A DNA stretch of 64,000 bases from UBA3937 sp050951585 (lineage in GTDB: Bacteria; Bacillota; Peptococcia; DRI-13; DTU073): assembly GCA_050951585.1 (NCBI GenBank), contig JBMNJI010000013.1, positions 36,657 through 100,656 on the forward strand, in the 5' to 3' direction. Under the pieces are notes generated by a model, which had not been told where the DNA came from, ran no database searches, and saw only the letters and a program-made list of their open reading frames with translations. The stretch's first letter is position 1. Every line of letters starts with the position of its first letter. Both the position numbers and the translations under genes were made by a program. Shown piece by piece: positions 17,825-27,023 of this stretch.

Positions 17825-18865
17825 TCATTTCAGATCGGCAAAAGTACCCATTTCCCGATATATTTTTAGCGCCGCATCCAAAAGCGGAAAGGCCAGGGCC
17901 GCACCGGTTCCTTCCCCCAACCGCATCTTCATCAAGAGCATGGGCTCCATCCCCAAGCTCTCCATGACGAGGGCTGCCCCTTTTTCTGCGGAGAGATGGG
18001 AGGGAAACAGGTACTCCTTCATCATCGGATTGATCTTCACCGCGGTCAAAGCCGCTACCCCTGCAATAAAGCCATCGATCACCATTGGTTTACGGTGACA
18101 GGCCGCCGCAAAACAGGACCCGACCATCGCTGCGATCTCCAAACCGCCTACTTTGCTCAACACGTCATACGGATCTTCCGGATCAGGCTTATTGATCCTT
18201 AAAGCTTTCTCGACTGTTTTTACCTTCAACGCATAAATGCTTGCCTCGCCTCCGGTCCCGGCACCGACCACGTCCTCTGGTGATTGCCCCGTAAAGGCGC
18301 AAAGCATGGCGGCGCTTGTCGTCGTATTACACAAACCTACTTCTCCCAGGCCGAACACCTGGACACCCTCCTTGACCAAAGCTTCTGTAGCCTCATAACC
18401 CGCAAGCAAAGCCCTATACATTTCCTCCCCGGTCATCGCCGGACCTTGAGCGATATTACCGGTTCCCGGCCTTACTCTTTTCCTGATGATTCCGTCTCCC
18501 CTGACCTCGCCTTTGAGCCCCACATCGACAATCAGCAGGCGCGCCCCGGCGTGGCGTGCCAGTACACTGACCCCAATTAAGCCGGCATCTCCGGCTTCGG
18601 CCAGAAGACAGGTCACTTCCTGGGGAAAAGTATTGACACCCTCCTCATACACGCCATTATCAGCAGCCATCATGACGATGGCTTTTTCCTTTATCTCCGG
18701 TAATGGCAGGCCATAGATCCCGGCGAGCCTCATCGCCAACTCCTCTAATTTTCCCAAGCTACCGACCGGTTTTAGTTTTTGCTTTAATTCTTCCTCAACT
18801 GCGTTCATTGCTTCGATGGACAAGGGCTGAAGCCCGGTTGTCCGCTTTTTCCATAATTGCTCCAT
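17825..18865 (-). CDS. cobT: Nicotinate-nucleotide-dimethylbenzimidazole phosphoribosyltransferase
   Basis: CobT activates the lower ligand base of cobamides by forming alpha-ribazole phosphate. The protein, about 346 residues, contains GEVGLCNTTTSAAM, GTGGEASIYALKVKTVEKAL and near the C-terminus GEGTGAALAFPLLDAA, whose Glu (about 318) is the catalytic base in the family. I choose ATG 18865 with AAAGGAG; a TTG just upstream is also possible. It follows murI by about 24 bp. No other cobamide genes and no cobalamin riboswitch are visible, so it probably serves salvage or a distant pathway. Confidence 0.92.
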   Translation of the reverse strand: MEQLWKKRTTGLQPLSIEAMNAVEEELKQKLKPVGSLGKLEELAMRLAGIYGLPLPEIKEKAIVMMAADNGVYEEGVNTFPQEVTCLLAEAGDAGLIGVSVLARHAGARLLIVDVGLKGEVRGDGIIRKRVRPGTGNIAQGPAMTGEEMYRALLAGYEATEALVKEGVQVFGLGEVGLCNTTTSAAMLCAFTGQSPEDVVGAGTGGEASIYALKVKTVEKALRINKPDPEDPYDVLSKVGGLEIAAMVGSCFAAACHRKPMVIDGFIAGVAALTAVKINPMMKEYLFPSHLSAEKGAALVMESLGMEPMLLMKMRLGEGTGAALAFPLLDAALKIYREMGTFADLK

Positions 18866-18889
18866 CAAGTTCCATCTCCTTTGTAAGAT

Positions 18890-19669
18890 TTAAATAAGCG
18901 TATCCAATCTGGCGAATAATCTTTGGTACAGAGCTAACTCTTTCTTATCCTCCACCTTTGACCCGGAATTATAGAAGCTAATCCGGCCATTTCCTTCATT
19001 AATGGCATTCATCTCCGCCAGAATTCTTCGTAAGTTTTTGGCGGTTCCCAGATTGCCATCAATAATACTGACCGGCGCGGCAAAGATTTTTTTGAACAGG
19101 TCCTTATAATAGGAAAAATGAGTGCATCCCAGGACAATGGCTTCATAATTACCCGGATCATATTTACTTAATTGTTCTTGCAGATAAGGTAAGACGATCT
19201 CTTCATTAAACTCACATCTTTCCGCAAATTCAACCAAACCCGGCAGGGGTAATAAGTCCACAACATGTTCGTTATCAAGTTTCGCAATCAGATTATGCAA
19301 TTTTTCTTCCTTTAATGTTAAAGGTGTAGCCGTAACTAAAATTCTCTTTTTTACCTCCCTGTTTATTTCCACCGCAGGCTTTACCGCCGGCTCCATGCCC
19401 AAAATAGGGATGCTGTACTTTGCCCTTAATTCATTAATCGCCACACTGGTCGCCGTATTACAGGCAATGACAATTGCTTTTACTCCCTGTTGAAAAATAA
19501 AATCTACCGCCGCAAAAACATATTTTTTTACTTCCTCTTTCGGCTTTGAACCATAGGGGACATTAAGTTTATCCGCGTAATATATGTAATCCTCATTAGG
19601 TAATATTTTGATTGTATCATGCAATACGGTAAGACCACCGATCCCCGAATCAAAAAAACCTATTTGCAT
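18890..19669 (-). CDS. murI: Glutamate racemase
   Basis: MurI makes D-glutamate for peptidoglycan. The 259-residue protein begins with IGFFDSGIGGLTVL and has both catalytic cysteines in context, Cys70 in IACNTATS and Cys181 in LGCTHFSYY. Length and motifs are standard. The start follows GGGAGG. It is the first gene of a two-gene unit with cobT. The pairing has no obvious metabolic logic. Confidence 0.95.
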   Translation of the reverse strand: MQIGFFDSGIGGLTVLHDTIKILPNEDYIYYADKLNVPYGSKPKEEVKKYVFAAVDFIFQQGVKAIVIACNTATSVAINELRAKYSIPILGMEPAVKPAVEINREVKKRILVTATPLTLKEEKLHNLIAKLDNEHVVDLLPLPGLVEFAERCEFNEEIVLPYLQEQLSKYDPGNYEAIVLGCTHFSYYKDLFKKIFAAPVSIIDGNLGTAKNLRRILAEMNAINEGNGRISFYNSGSKVEDKKELALYQRLFARLDTLI

Positions 19670-19776
19670 TTTTCATCCTCCCGTTAATAAATGATCTAAT
19701 ATAGTGTATCACCATCATGTGGATAAAATATACAATCTTCTTAACACAAGCCCAGTGTCATTACCTATTATAAAGC

Positions 19777-19818
19777 AAAAAAAAGGCTGTTGCCACATTC
19801 TCTGCAACATCCTTTTTT
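19777..19818 (-). terminator. Terminator of nfeD-slipin operon
   Basis: On the minus strand GGATGTTGC (19812-19804) pairs with GCAACAGCC (19793-19785) with one mismatch, followed by eight T. It lies about 50 bp after the slipin stop codon; T runs on both strands allow bidirectional use. Confidence 0.8.
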
Positions 19819-19869
19819 GGTTTGCTATGCTTATGACCCGTTATTTCTTTTAACAATACCGGTTTACAG

Positions 19870-20814
19870 TTATTCCTCTGCCGTTTTCCTTTTTGTCTTC
19901 TCATTTCCCTTGGCAATCTCGGTTAACGCTACCGCTAAAGACCCAAGGCTCTGTAGCTCCGAAGGGATAATGATCTTTGTTGCCTTGCCATCCGCAACCT
20001 GCGCCAAAGCTTCCAGGCTTTTAAGCGAAATAACCGCATTATCAGGGTTAGCCTTTTTCAGCATTTTTAAGCCTTCGGCCGTAGCTTCCTGGACTTTTAA
20101 AATCGCCGCCGCCTCACCTTCCGCTTCCCTGATGGCCGCTTCTTTGTTTGCCTCTGCAATTAAGATGGCTGCTTGTTTTTCCGCTTCCGCATTTAAGATT
20201 GCCGCTTCCTTATGTCCTTCTGCCACCAAAATCGCTGATTTCTTTTCCCCTTCGGCCCGCAGAATCGCCTCTCTTCTCTCTCTTTCTGCCTTCATCTGTC
20301 TTTCCATGGCATCCTGTATTTCGGCGGGAGGAACGATATTCTTTACCTCGACACGATGTACCTTGATGCCCCAGGGTTCTGTCGCCTGATCAAGAATGCT
20401 TCTCATTCTTGTATTGATCACATCACGGGATGTCAAGGTTTCGTCAAGCTCCAATTCACCGATAATATTTCTGAGGGAAGTGGTCGACAGATTATCAATG
20501 GCCTGCAACGGATTTTCCACACCGTATGTATATGTTTTCGGATCCGTGATTTGATAAAAAACAACCGTATCGATGGACATGGTGACGTTATCTTTGGTAA
20601 TAACCGGCTGGGGGCGAAAGTCAATTACCTGTTCTTTTAAAGGAACTACTTGGGAAATCCGGTCAATTAACGGCATTTTAATATGAACCCCCACGTGCCA
20701 GGTGGCGTAATAGGCGCCTAATCTCTCCACCACGTACGCCTGCGCCTGCGGCACAACTCTGACATTCGTCACTATCAGAACAATCAGTAATGCGAGAATG
20801 ATATAAAAAAACAT
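19870..20814 (-). CDS. SPFH/Band 7 (slipin/stomatin-like) membrane protein
   Basis: This 314-residue protein has a short N-terminal membrane helix (1-19) and a Band 7 domain (about 20-185, including RPQPVITKDNVTMSIDTVVFYQI). A long Ala/Glu/Lys-rich heptad-like helix (about 180-255) has the repeating EAAIL/EAEGEK pattern typical of slipins. These proteins oligomerise in membrane microdomains. The upstream partner is nfeD, 15 bp away, as in the classic NfeD-slipin operon. Confidence 0.92.
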   Translation of the reverse strand: MFFYIILALLIVLIVTNVRVVPQAQAYVVERLGAYYATWHVGVHIKMPLIDRISQVVPLKEQVIDFRPQPVITKDNVTMSIDTVVFYQITDPKTYTYGVENPLQAIDNLSTTSLRNIIGELELDETLTSRDVINTRMRSILDQATEPWGIKVHRVEVKNIVPPAEIQDAMERQMKAERERREAILRAEGEKKSAILVAEGHKEAAILNAEAEKQAAILIAEANKEAAIREAEGEAAAILKVQEATAEGLKMLKKANPDNAVISLKSLEALAQVADGKATKIIIPSELQSLGSLAVALTEIAKGNEKTKRKTAEE

Positions 20815-20829
20815 ATTACCAATCCCCCT

Positions 20830-21267
20830 TTAGTTAAGGTCTTTCAGCTCATGGACAACTAACGTATTTCCTTCAATCCCGTCAATAACTGCCTTTGCGT
20901 CGGCCTCAATCTCCTCGTCATTATTCACGGTTTTGGCTGCCCAGATTTGTCCTTTTACCTGGACCTGTCCGTATTTAAGATGCCCTATTTTCTCAAGCAC
21001 AATAGCGGTTTCTCCAATTAACGCCTGCACATTTGTCGGTGTTGTCCCAATTTTTAGATACTTTCTGGCAATAGGAGCCGTGTAATATAACAAAACCAAA
21101 GAGGAAAATAAAAACGTTGCAAGCTGTACATGCCAGGTGAATTCAAGCCAAGCCATGAAAAAGGCCAGCAGCGCTCCAATGGCGAACCAAATAGTTGTTA
21201 AACCTAAGGTAAATGATTCAATTGCTGCAAATAAAACCGCTAAGCCGATCCACATCCATGCATTCAT
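20830..21267 (-). CDS. nfeD: NfeD family membrane protein (short form)
   Basis: A 145-residue protein with three to four membrane helices (about 4-80) and a C-terminal OB-fold NfeD domain (about 85-145, with GETAIVLE, GQVQVKGQIWAA and VVHE). It lacks the N-terminal ClpP-like protease domain of the long NfeD form. It is thought to work with the adjacent slipin in membrane quality control. The start follows AAAGGGG. Confidence 0.9.
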   Translation of the reverse strand: MNAWMWIGLAVLFAAIESFTLGLTTIWFAIGALLAFFMAWLEFTWHVQLATFLFSSLVLLYYTAPIARKYLKIGTTPTNVQALIGETAIVLEKIGHLKYGQVQVKGQIWAAKTVNNDEEIEADAKAVIDGIEGNTLVVHELKDLN

Positions 21268-21401
21268 TCGCCTAACGACCCCTTTCGTAAATTACTATTG
21301 TTTTATTATACTACATTTTTGTTCAATAATATAGTGATAAGCATGTATATTTATGTTTTTTCTCTTTTTTCACCAATTTTAGAAATAATCTAATAAGTCT
21401 C

Positions 21402-22232
21402 TTACCGCTGGCATAGCTCTCTCACTAAGGCTATTTCCGCGGCGTATCCCCTTTGATCATTGGGGGTTTCCAGAATAAAAAGGAGCTTCCCGAACTCCCG
21501 GTCACAGACGATCTTCCGAACCGTCTCCAGTCCCAGATAACCTTCACCCAATCTGGCATGACGGTCCCTTTTCGAACCAAGGGGATACATGGAATCATTC
21601 AAATGCAGCACCTTTACTTTCTGCCAACCCACTGTCCGACTGATCGTTTCTTTAATCCCGTCCAAGGCGGACAGATCATAGCCGTGTCCGGTCATGTGAC
21701 AGGTGTCCAGACAAATTCCCAAGCCGGGGTGGTCCCCGCACCGTTCCAGTATTTCCGCGAGCTGTTCAAAAGTGTTACCAAGCTCCGTCCCTTCACCGGC
21801 CATTCCTTCCAGCAATATTTGCGTATCGTCCGGTATTTCGGCTAATATTTCCTTTAACGCCTCAGTCACTAAGGTTAAACCCCTTTCCACTCCTTGTCCA
21901 CCGTGTGTCCCTACGTGAAGGACAAGAAAAGGAACCTCCATCACTTTGATTCTGGCAAGATCATCATTAATAATGCGCAGGGAAAAATTTCTCACATGCT
22001 CTTTAGGAGAAGCAAGATTGATAATATACGGAGCATGGGCAACCACTGCGCCAAAATTGTGCTTTTTCATTAATAAATGTGCTTCCATGATCTCGGCCAT
22101 GTCAAGGTCACGGGCCTTTCCCCCGCGTGGGTTGCGTGAAAAAAACTGCATCGTATTACCTTGCATTTCCACCGCCATTTTTACGGCATGGGCCAGTCCT
22201 TTAGAAATCGATACATGTGCTCCGAGCCACAC
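21402..22232 (-). CDS. nfo: Endonuclease IV (AP endonuclease)
   Basis: A 276-residue TIM-barrel enzyme that cuts 5' of abasic sites. It begins LGAHVSISKGL and contains HAPYIINLASP, VLHVGTHGG, LLEGMAGEGTELG, CLDTCHMTGHGYD, HLNDSMYPLGSKRDRH and LETPND, supplying the three-zinc ligand set of the Nfo family. It follows a small lysine-rich hypothetical gene by 5 bp and is probably co-transcribed with it. Confidence 0.95.
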   Translation of the reverse strand: MWLGAHVSISKGLAHAVKMAVEMQGNTMQFFSRNPRGGKARDLDMAEIMEAHLLMKKHNFGAVVAHAPYIINLASPKEHVRNFSLRIINDDLARIKVMEVPFLVLHVGTHGGQGVERGLTLVTEALKEILAEIPDDTQILLEGMAGEGTELGNTFEQLAEILERCGDHPGLGICLDTCHMTGHGYDLSALDGIKETISRTVGWQKVKVLHLNDSMYPLGSKRDRHARLGEGYLGLETVRKIVCDREFGKLLFILETPNDQRGYAAEIALVRELCQR

Positions 22233-22237
22233 TATGA

Positions 22238-22633
22238 TTACCTCTCTTCTTTTTCTTCTTTTCCTTTCTTTGCCGTTTTTTCTTTTTTTCCGTCTTTATG
22301 AATATCCTTCCCTCTTTCCTTATCCTGCTCATTCTTCTCACTTTTCAACAGCTCACACTCTTTATTGGGATCACCCGGCAAATCATGCGACAGCTTGGGC
22401 GGGAACTCATAGATCTTGCATTCGCCTTTCGCCTGTTCAACATCTTGTTTTTGGACAACCTGTTCAAAGACATCCCCGCTAACAAGATTAATTATTCGTG
22501 TTATTTCATTAATCCCATCAACTTCATTTTCTACTAAAAAATCGCTGGCAGGGAACTTTAAATCAATGAGGTTTGCCAATAATGCTTGCAGCATTTCTTT
22601 TGACAAAGTAACGTAAACCTGTGTCAAGTTCAT
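22238..22633 (-). CDS. Hypothetical protein with charged C-terminal tail
   Basis: I do not recognise this protein. From ATG 22633 (a GGGGGA lies just upstream) it has 131 residues; a start at 22660 lacks a ribosome site. Residues 1-75 look folded (MNLTQVYVTLSKEMLQALLA and so on). The last 45 residues are almost entirely Lys, Glu and Asp, probably disordered. The stop codon lies 5 bp before nfo, so the two are probably one transcript. A nucleic-acid-related role is possible from the context but not shown. Confidence 0.6.
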   Translation of the reverse strand: MNLTQVYVTLSKEMLQALLANLIDLKFPASDFLVENEVDGINEITRIINLVSGDVFEQVVQKQDVEQAKGECKIYEFPPKLSHDLPGDPNKECELLKSEKNEQDKERGKDIHKDGKKEKTAKKGKEEKEER

Positions 22634-22844
22634 TCCCCCACTTAACGATATCATATTCATAATTCATTATAGGGCAGAACTTTGTAATTGCTACACTTTA
22701 GACAAGCTTTTTCTCCTTTTTTCAAAAATTAATCTTTGACGGGAGTATAGCGGATAAATATAAGTAATTTGCGTAAAAACTAAAATCAGTCCGGCCGGAC
22801 AAAGCAAATGAAAAAGACGAAAGGAAAGAGAGGGGGCGGATTAC

Positions 22845-23102
22845 ATGCAACTCTGTCCTTTATGCAACGGTTTGGCCACACCGCATCTCATCTGTCCAGC
22901 CTGCAACGAGCCCATGGAAGACGACGGCATCCTGGAAGGGTATTTTGAACCATACAGCCCCTATTTGCCGTATGAAGTCCTGGATCAGGTTGATGGTGTG
23001 GATTCGGAAAAAGAATGTCTCCATTTATTCCATTGCCCCCACTGTGACTATAGCCAAAAATATCATTGTACGCTGATCGGCGGTCCGGAGCTTACTGAAT
23101 AA
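22845..23102 (+). CDS. Small zinc-ribbon-like protein
   Basis: An 85-residue protein with three CxxC pairs, CPLC (4-7), CPAC (18-21) and CPHC near residue 64, which suggests one or two zinc ribbons. Similar short proteins occur widely in Clostridia without assigned function. GAGAGGGGGCGG precedes the ATG. Its stop codon overlaps the 3' end of the convergent subtilase gene by 11 bp. Confidence 0.7.
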   Translation: MQLCPLCNGLATPHLICPACNEPMEDDGILEGYFEPYSPYLPYEVLDQVDGVDSEKECLHLFHCPHCDYSQKYHCTLIGGPELTE

Positions 23103-24228
23103 TGCGCGGCAGTTCGACCATCCCCGCTCCTTGCTGATCATTGCTTAAACGGGTTAAACGCACCGCGCCGCCGGACATATATTCTCTGACCTTCGCCGCA
23201 GGCATGGGCCCGTATACATTGATGATATCTGCCGCAATTCCCGCAATATGGGGAGCGGCAAAGGAAGTACCGCTTTTTTCTGTATAGCTGCCATTAAGCC
23301 ACGCCGATGGGATGTCGCTGCCGGGAGCACAAAAATCAACTTCCGGGCCGGTACAGGAAAAGCTGGCGATCCGGTCAAACCGGTCTGTAGCAGAAACCGC
23401 CAGCACCTCCGGGAAACGCGCCGGAAATTTCACGCTTTTCCCGACCCCGTCATTTCCCGCCGCCGCCACCATCGTAACCCCTTTGGCCTCCATACTGCGG
23501 ATCGCTGCCGCAAAGGTCCGGCTCGTTTCCGCCGTAGAAAAACTCATATTAATGATCTCCACATGCCGTCTTGCTAACCAGTCCAGCGCTTCAATAATAT
23601 CTGATAAATTGCCTTTGCCTTCTTTATTAAATGCCTTAACCGCAAAGATATCAACATTTGGGTTAATACCCGTCATGCCGCCATACTTTTTGCCAGCGGA
23701 ACCGATGATGCCGGCCACATGCGTCCCATGGCCATAATCATCTAAAAATTCACGCTGTCCATCCAGCGTACAGACGCCATCTTTGATATTCTCCTGCAAA
23801 TCCGGATGATTGTAGTCAATCCCCGTGTCAATGATTCCGACACGCACCCTTCTCTCTTTTAATTTGTTCCAAACCTGAGGTGCCCCAATCCTTTTTAACC
23901 CCCAACCGATATTTTGCATTTTATTATAGGATGGCGGCGCCGGTTGTGGTTTGATGATGGGCTCGAAAAACTTGAAGGGCTCGAAAAACCAGCATAGTTT
24001 AAACTCCACATCATCTTCCACCTCAAACATGCCTTCGTTACCGCGAAATGCCAATAATACATCCTCGTCTGCAGGAAATTCACACAAATATCCCTCCACC
24101 AGCGGTAATTCTTTGACGAGCCTTGCCCCAACCAGTTCCAGACTCTGTTTCAGTAAATTTAAATCCCCCCTGTCATGTAAGATCACAATTTTTTTAACCA
24201 GCTTGGGGAATGATTCTTTATTTTCCAT
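23092..24228 (-). CDS. Subtilisin-family (S8) serine peptidase, no signal peptide
   Basis: The catalytic triad is complete: Asp in IIDTGIDYNHPDL, His in DDYGHGTHVAGI, Ser in SGTSFAAPHIAG, with oxyanion Asn in VAAAGNDG. The first 110 residues or so resemble an I9-type pro-segment. No signal peptide or membrane segment precedes them, so it is probably intracellular or spore-associated rather than secreted. The start is ATG 24228 after AAAGGAG, giving 378 residues. It is monocistronic and convergent with the zinc-ribbon gene. Confidence 0.88.
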   Translation of the reverse strand: MENKESFPKLVKKIVILHDRGDLNLLKQSLELVGARLVKELPLVEGYLCEFPADEDVLLAFRGNEGMFEVEDDVEFKLCWFFEPFKFFEPIIKPQPAPPSYNKMQNIGWGLKRIGAPQVWNKLKERRVRVGIIDTGIDYNHPDLQENIKDGVCTLDGQREFLDDYGHGTHVAGIIGSAGKKYGGMTGINPNVDIFAVKAFNKEGKGNLSDIIEALDWLARRHVEIINMSFSTAETSRTFAAAIRSMEAKGVTMVAAAGNDGVGKSVKFPARFPEVLAVSATDRFDRIASFSCTGPEVDFCAPGSDIPSAWLNGSYTEKSGTSFAAPHIAGIAADIINVYGPMPAAKVREYMSGGAVRLTRLSNDQQGAGMVELPRIIQ

Positions 24229-24315
24229 GGACAAACTCCTTTCTCAGCACAAGGCAATTTTTGAGATTATTCTTGTTGTACCTTATGCCGGAGAAGGAAT
24301 TTTCGTCACAATCCT

Positions 24316-24344
24316 GAGACAAAGTCAACCGTTATTGCTATAAT
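24316..24344 (+). promoter_or_regulatory. Promoter of the CapA-like gene
   Basis: GAGACA (24316-24321), a 17-bp spacer and TATAAT (24339-24344) with an extended TG element just upstream, about 38 bp before the CapA-like ATG. Confidence 0.6.
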
Positions 24345-24382
24345 AGTACTAGCATCAAAAAGTAAATATTTGGGGTGAGAAG

Positions 24383-25645
24383 ATGAAAAAAGCGATCCTC
24401 GTTTCTTCCCTGATTTGTCTGATCTGCTTTGCCGCATTACTATTCCTCTTTGGTCAACCGGCGGAAGCACCGTTGACATCCCCGTTATCCTCTCCGCCGC
24501 CCCCGCCGCCGGAAAAAAACATCATGATTTCTGCGGTGGGTGACATTATGATGCATAACTCACAGATTGCGGCAGGCTATCAGCCGGATACGGGGGCATA
24601 TGATTTTTCCTCTTATTTTCGGCTCGTCAAACCGCATCTTGAGAAAGCACATTTTGTCATCGGTAATCTGGAAACTACCTTAGGCACGAATCCAGCCCAT
24701 TACGGCGGATATCCCCGTTTTAATTCGCCGGCAGTGCTGGCCGAAAATCTGAAAGATGCCGGTTTTCACCTCCTCACTACGGCTAATAATCACGCTTTGG
24801 ACAGAGGGATCACCGGTTTGCGGAATACCCTGCAAATCCTTGATGAAGCCGGACTCCTCCATACAGGGACAGCCCGCAGCCAGGAAGAAAAAGAAACCAT
24901 CCTCATCACGGAAATAGAAAACGTGAAAACCGCTATCCTCGCTTATACATACGGAACCAACGGTCTGCAACCGCCTGCTGATCATCCCTTTGCCGTGAAC
25001 TATTTAGATGAAGACGAAATCACGGAAAACATCAAAAAGGCCCGGGAAGCCGGGGCACAATTAATTGTTCTCTGCCTTCATTTTGGCCAGGAATATCAAA
25101 ACAAGCCCAATCAGACGCAGACCGCCTTAGCCCAAAAATTTCTGCAGGCCGGGGCCGACATTATTTTAGGTACTCATCCCCACGTTTTACAGCCCAGCCA
25201 GGTCTGCTATTTGGAAGCAGCCGCGGAAGTATCCGGTAATGGTGAAGGAAACGAGAAGAGAGAAAGCTCCGGTGATGAAAAAATAGCTGGCAACAGGGAA
25301 AAGAAATTTGTCAGTTACTCCCTGGGCAATTTTATTTCCGATCAGAACGGGCTGGCAAGAAGGACCGCGATTATCCTCAACCTGCATCTCGGCGTAGATT
25401 CCCTTACCGGAAAGCCTTATTTTAAAAGTGCCGACTATATTCCGATCTGGACACGCAAATACATAAAAGACAACAAAACTTATATTGAAGTAGTCCCGAT
25501 TGAACAGGCCTTGAACGAGATCCGGGCAGGAAAGACAACGGAGTATACTCCGGCGGAAGTGCAGACCCTTGAGCAGGCCTGGGAACATGCCGTTACATGC
25601 CTCGCTACTGAAGATGCCAACTTCTGTCTGCAACAAATCAAGTAA
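24383..25645 (+). CDS. CapA-family (PGA_cap) metallophosphatase-like exported protein
   Basis: A 420-residue protein with an N-terminal hydrophobic export segment (about 4-25), a Pro-rich linker of seven prolines, and a CapA/PGA_cap domain. Metal-site motifs are AVGDIMMHN, GNLETTLG, TTANNHALDRG, LHFGQEY, GTHPHVLQP and SYSLGNFISDQ. Relatives function in poly-gamma-glutamate capsule production, but many stand-alone copies occur without capB/capC, as here. A Glu/Lys/Ser-rich insertion (about 275-305) splits the last two motifs. The next gene follows closely. Confidence 0.85.
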   Translation: MKKAILVSSLICLICFAALLFLFGQPAEAPLTSPLSSPPPPPPEKNIMISAVGDIMMHNSQIAAGYQPDTGAYDFSSYFRLVKPHLEKAHFVIGNLETTLGTNPAHYGGYPRFNSPAVLAENLKDAGFHLLTTANNHALDRGITGLRNTLQILDEAGLLHTGTARSQEEKETILITEIENVKTAILAYTYGTNGLQPPADHPFAVNYLDEDEITENIKKAREAGAQLIVLCLHFGQEYQNKPNQTQTALAQKFLQAGADIILGTHPHVLQPSQVCYLEAAAEVSGNGEGNEKRESSGDEKIAGNREKKFVSYSLGNFISDQNGLARRTAIILNLHLGVDSLTGKPYFKSADYIPIWTRKYIKDNKTYIEVVPIEQALNEIRAGKTTEYTPAEVQTLEQAWEHAVTCLATEDANFCLQQIK

Positions 25646-25676
25646 AATTCAAATAATTAAAAAAGAGGTTGACAAC

Positions 25677-26750
25677 ATGATGATTACCGGAGCCCGTGTA
25701 TTAAAGACTGGCCTCGCTGTCACACTTAGCTTATCTGTCTGTTCTTTTCTGAATATCCCCAACAGCTTTTTTGCGGCGGCGGCGGCAGTCTTAAACCTGC
25801 AGCCCTCTCTGGGAAAAAGCCTGCGCAACGCCCTCGAGCAAGTCCTCATTCAGGCTGTTTCTATCGCCTTAGCGATTTTTATTGGGTTGACGATCGGCGG
25901 GAATCCGCTCACCATGGGCCTCAGCACGATTATTGTTATTCTGATTAGCAACCGGCTGAAATTGCGTAAGGGGATGTCCGGGGGGATTATGGCCGCAATA
26001 TTTGTTTTGGCCTCGCCTCCTGAGCAATTCCTCAGTCATGCTTTTATCCGTTCAATCTCCATTTTTATTGGCGTGGTTACCGCCCTTTTCGTTAATATGG
26101 TTATTGCTCCCCCCCGCTATGAATTGCCGCTTGCCCAAAAGTTACGGGAACTGAATAGTTTTATTTTTCAGGCCTTTACACAGGCCGTGGATAATTATAC
26201 AAAGCTGATTGAACTTTCGCCCGAAGATCTGCAGAAATTATCCAAACAAGCAGATCAGCTGTTTCACGATACCATTAGCTATTATGAATTATATCAACAT
26301 GATCTGGACCCTACGCGGGCGGAGGAAGACAAGGAGGTTAAGGTCAATTTCTATGAGGATTATCTGATTTATAATAAAGGGCTTTGGCAGAGAACAAAAG
26401 ATATTCTCTTTTTATCCGGCGAACGCATCAGCAGAAGAAAGAAAGCCGGCCGTACCCTCCCCCCCAGCACTGAATTTCAGCAGATTCTCCAACTGATTAA
26501 TGATACACTTAATCTTTTCGCCCACCATAATCAGGAATTGCAAAAGAAAATAGCGGGTGAAACTTATGATACGGTTGAGGAACCGCATATCTGGCGCAAG
26601 CTTGATGTAATTCTTGACCAGTGGCACAATAATCTCCCCAACGATAATTACTACCACCACGCCCTCATCGAGGTAGCCCTGATCACCTACAAAATACGCT
26701 GGGCGGCCAAAGAAACATCACGATTACTAGCTTCAAGCAAGCTTGCCTAG
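25677..26750 (+). CDS. ArAE_1/FUSC-type aromatic acid exporter family protein
   Basis: A protein of about 357 residues, ATG 25677 after AAAGAGG; the frame extends upstream into the capA-like gene without a ribosome site. Five or so hydrophobic segments fill residues 10-150, including FFAAAAAVLNLQPSLGKSLRNA, which is typical of the family. They are followed by a long soluble helical C-terminal domain (about 155-350). Homologues are annotated as aromatic acid exporters. It starts 31 bp after the CapA-like gene, suggesting co-transcription. Confidence 0.8.
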   Translation: MMITGARVLKTGLAVTLSLSVCSFLNIPNSFFAAAAAVLNLQPSLGKSLRNALEQVLIQAVSIALAIFIGLTIGGNPLTMGLSTIIVILISNRLKLRKGMSGGIMAAIFVLASPPEQFLSHAFIRSISIFIGVVTALFVNMVIAPPRYELPLAQKLRELNSFIFQAFTQAVDNYTKLIELSPEDLQKLSKQADQLFHDTISYYELYQHDLDPTRAEEDKEVKVNFYEDYLIYNKGLWQRTKDILFLSGERISRRKKAGRTLPPSTEFQQILQLINDTLNLFAHHNQELQKKIAGETYDTVEEPHIWRKLDVILDQWHNNLPNDNYYHHALIEVALITYKIRWAAKETSRLLASSKLA

Positions 26751-26788
26751 GCTTTTCCAGCTTGCGAATATTACAAATAAAATGGAAA

Positions 26789-26817
26789 TTGACATTTCCC
26801 CTTTATGTTCTTATAAT
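26789..26817 (+). promoter_or_regulatory. Consensus promoter of tRNA-Thr
   Basis: A perfect TTGACA (26789-26794), a 17-bp spacer and a perfect TATAAT (26812-26817), 48 bp upstream of the tRNA 5' end. Confidence 0.9.
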
Positions 26818-26865
26818 GGAATATGCATGTTAGTTTTTAACCTAAGTAATATCCATAATGTATGT

Positions 26866-26940
26866 GCTGGTGTGGCTCAGTGGCAGAGCAGCTGATTCGT
26901 AATCAGCAGGTCGTCGGTTCAAATCCGACCACCAGCTCCA
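26866..26940 (+). tRNA. tRNA-Thr(CGT)
   Basis: A 75-nt cloverleaf: acceptor GCTGGTG against CACCAGC, anticodon loop TTCGTAA (anticodon CGT), T-arm TCGGTTCAAATCCGA, discriminator T, CCA encoded. Its 3' half (26906-26944) is repeated at 28512-28550, marking it as the likely integration site of the downstream island. Confidence 0.96.
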
Positions 26941-26944
26941 TGAA
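26906..26944 (+). repeat. Putative att repeat, tRNA-proximal copy
   Basis: This 39-base segment covers the 3' end of the anticodon arm, the T-arm, the acceptor 3' strand and 4 bases beyond the tRNA. It matches 28512-28550 at 37 of 39 positions. Confidence 0.8.
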
Positions 26945-26947
26945 CTT

Positions 26948-26983
26948 AAATCCTTAGAACTGCAAAGGTTCTGAGGATTTTTT
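26948..26983 (+). terminator. tRNA-Thr terminator
   Basis: A 13-bp stem (26948-26960 with 26968-26980) with one G-U pair and a 7-base loop runs into six T, directly after the tRNA. Confidence 0.85.
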
Positions 26984-27023
26984 GATTTGCAATGCGTCGC
27001 TTAATTTAATATCTTTATCAAAT

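Noticed and set aside
18800..19790. Cobalamin riboswitch for cobT
   Set aside because: No B12-box-like element lies upstream of murI-cobT; the intergenic space is short.
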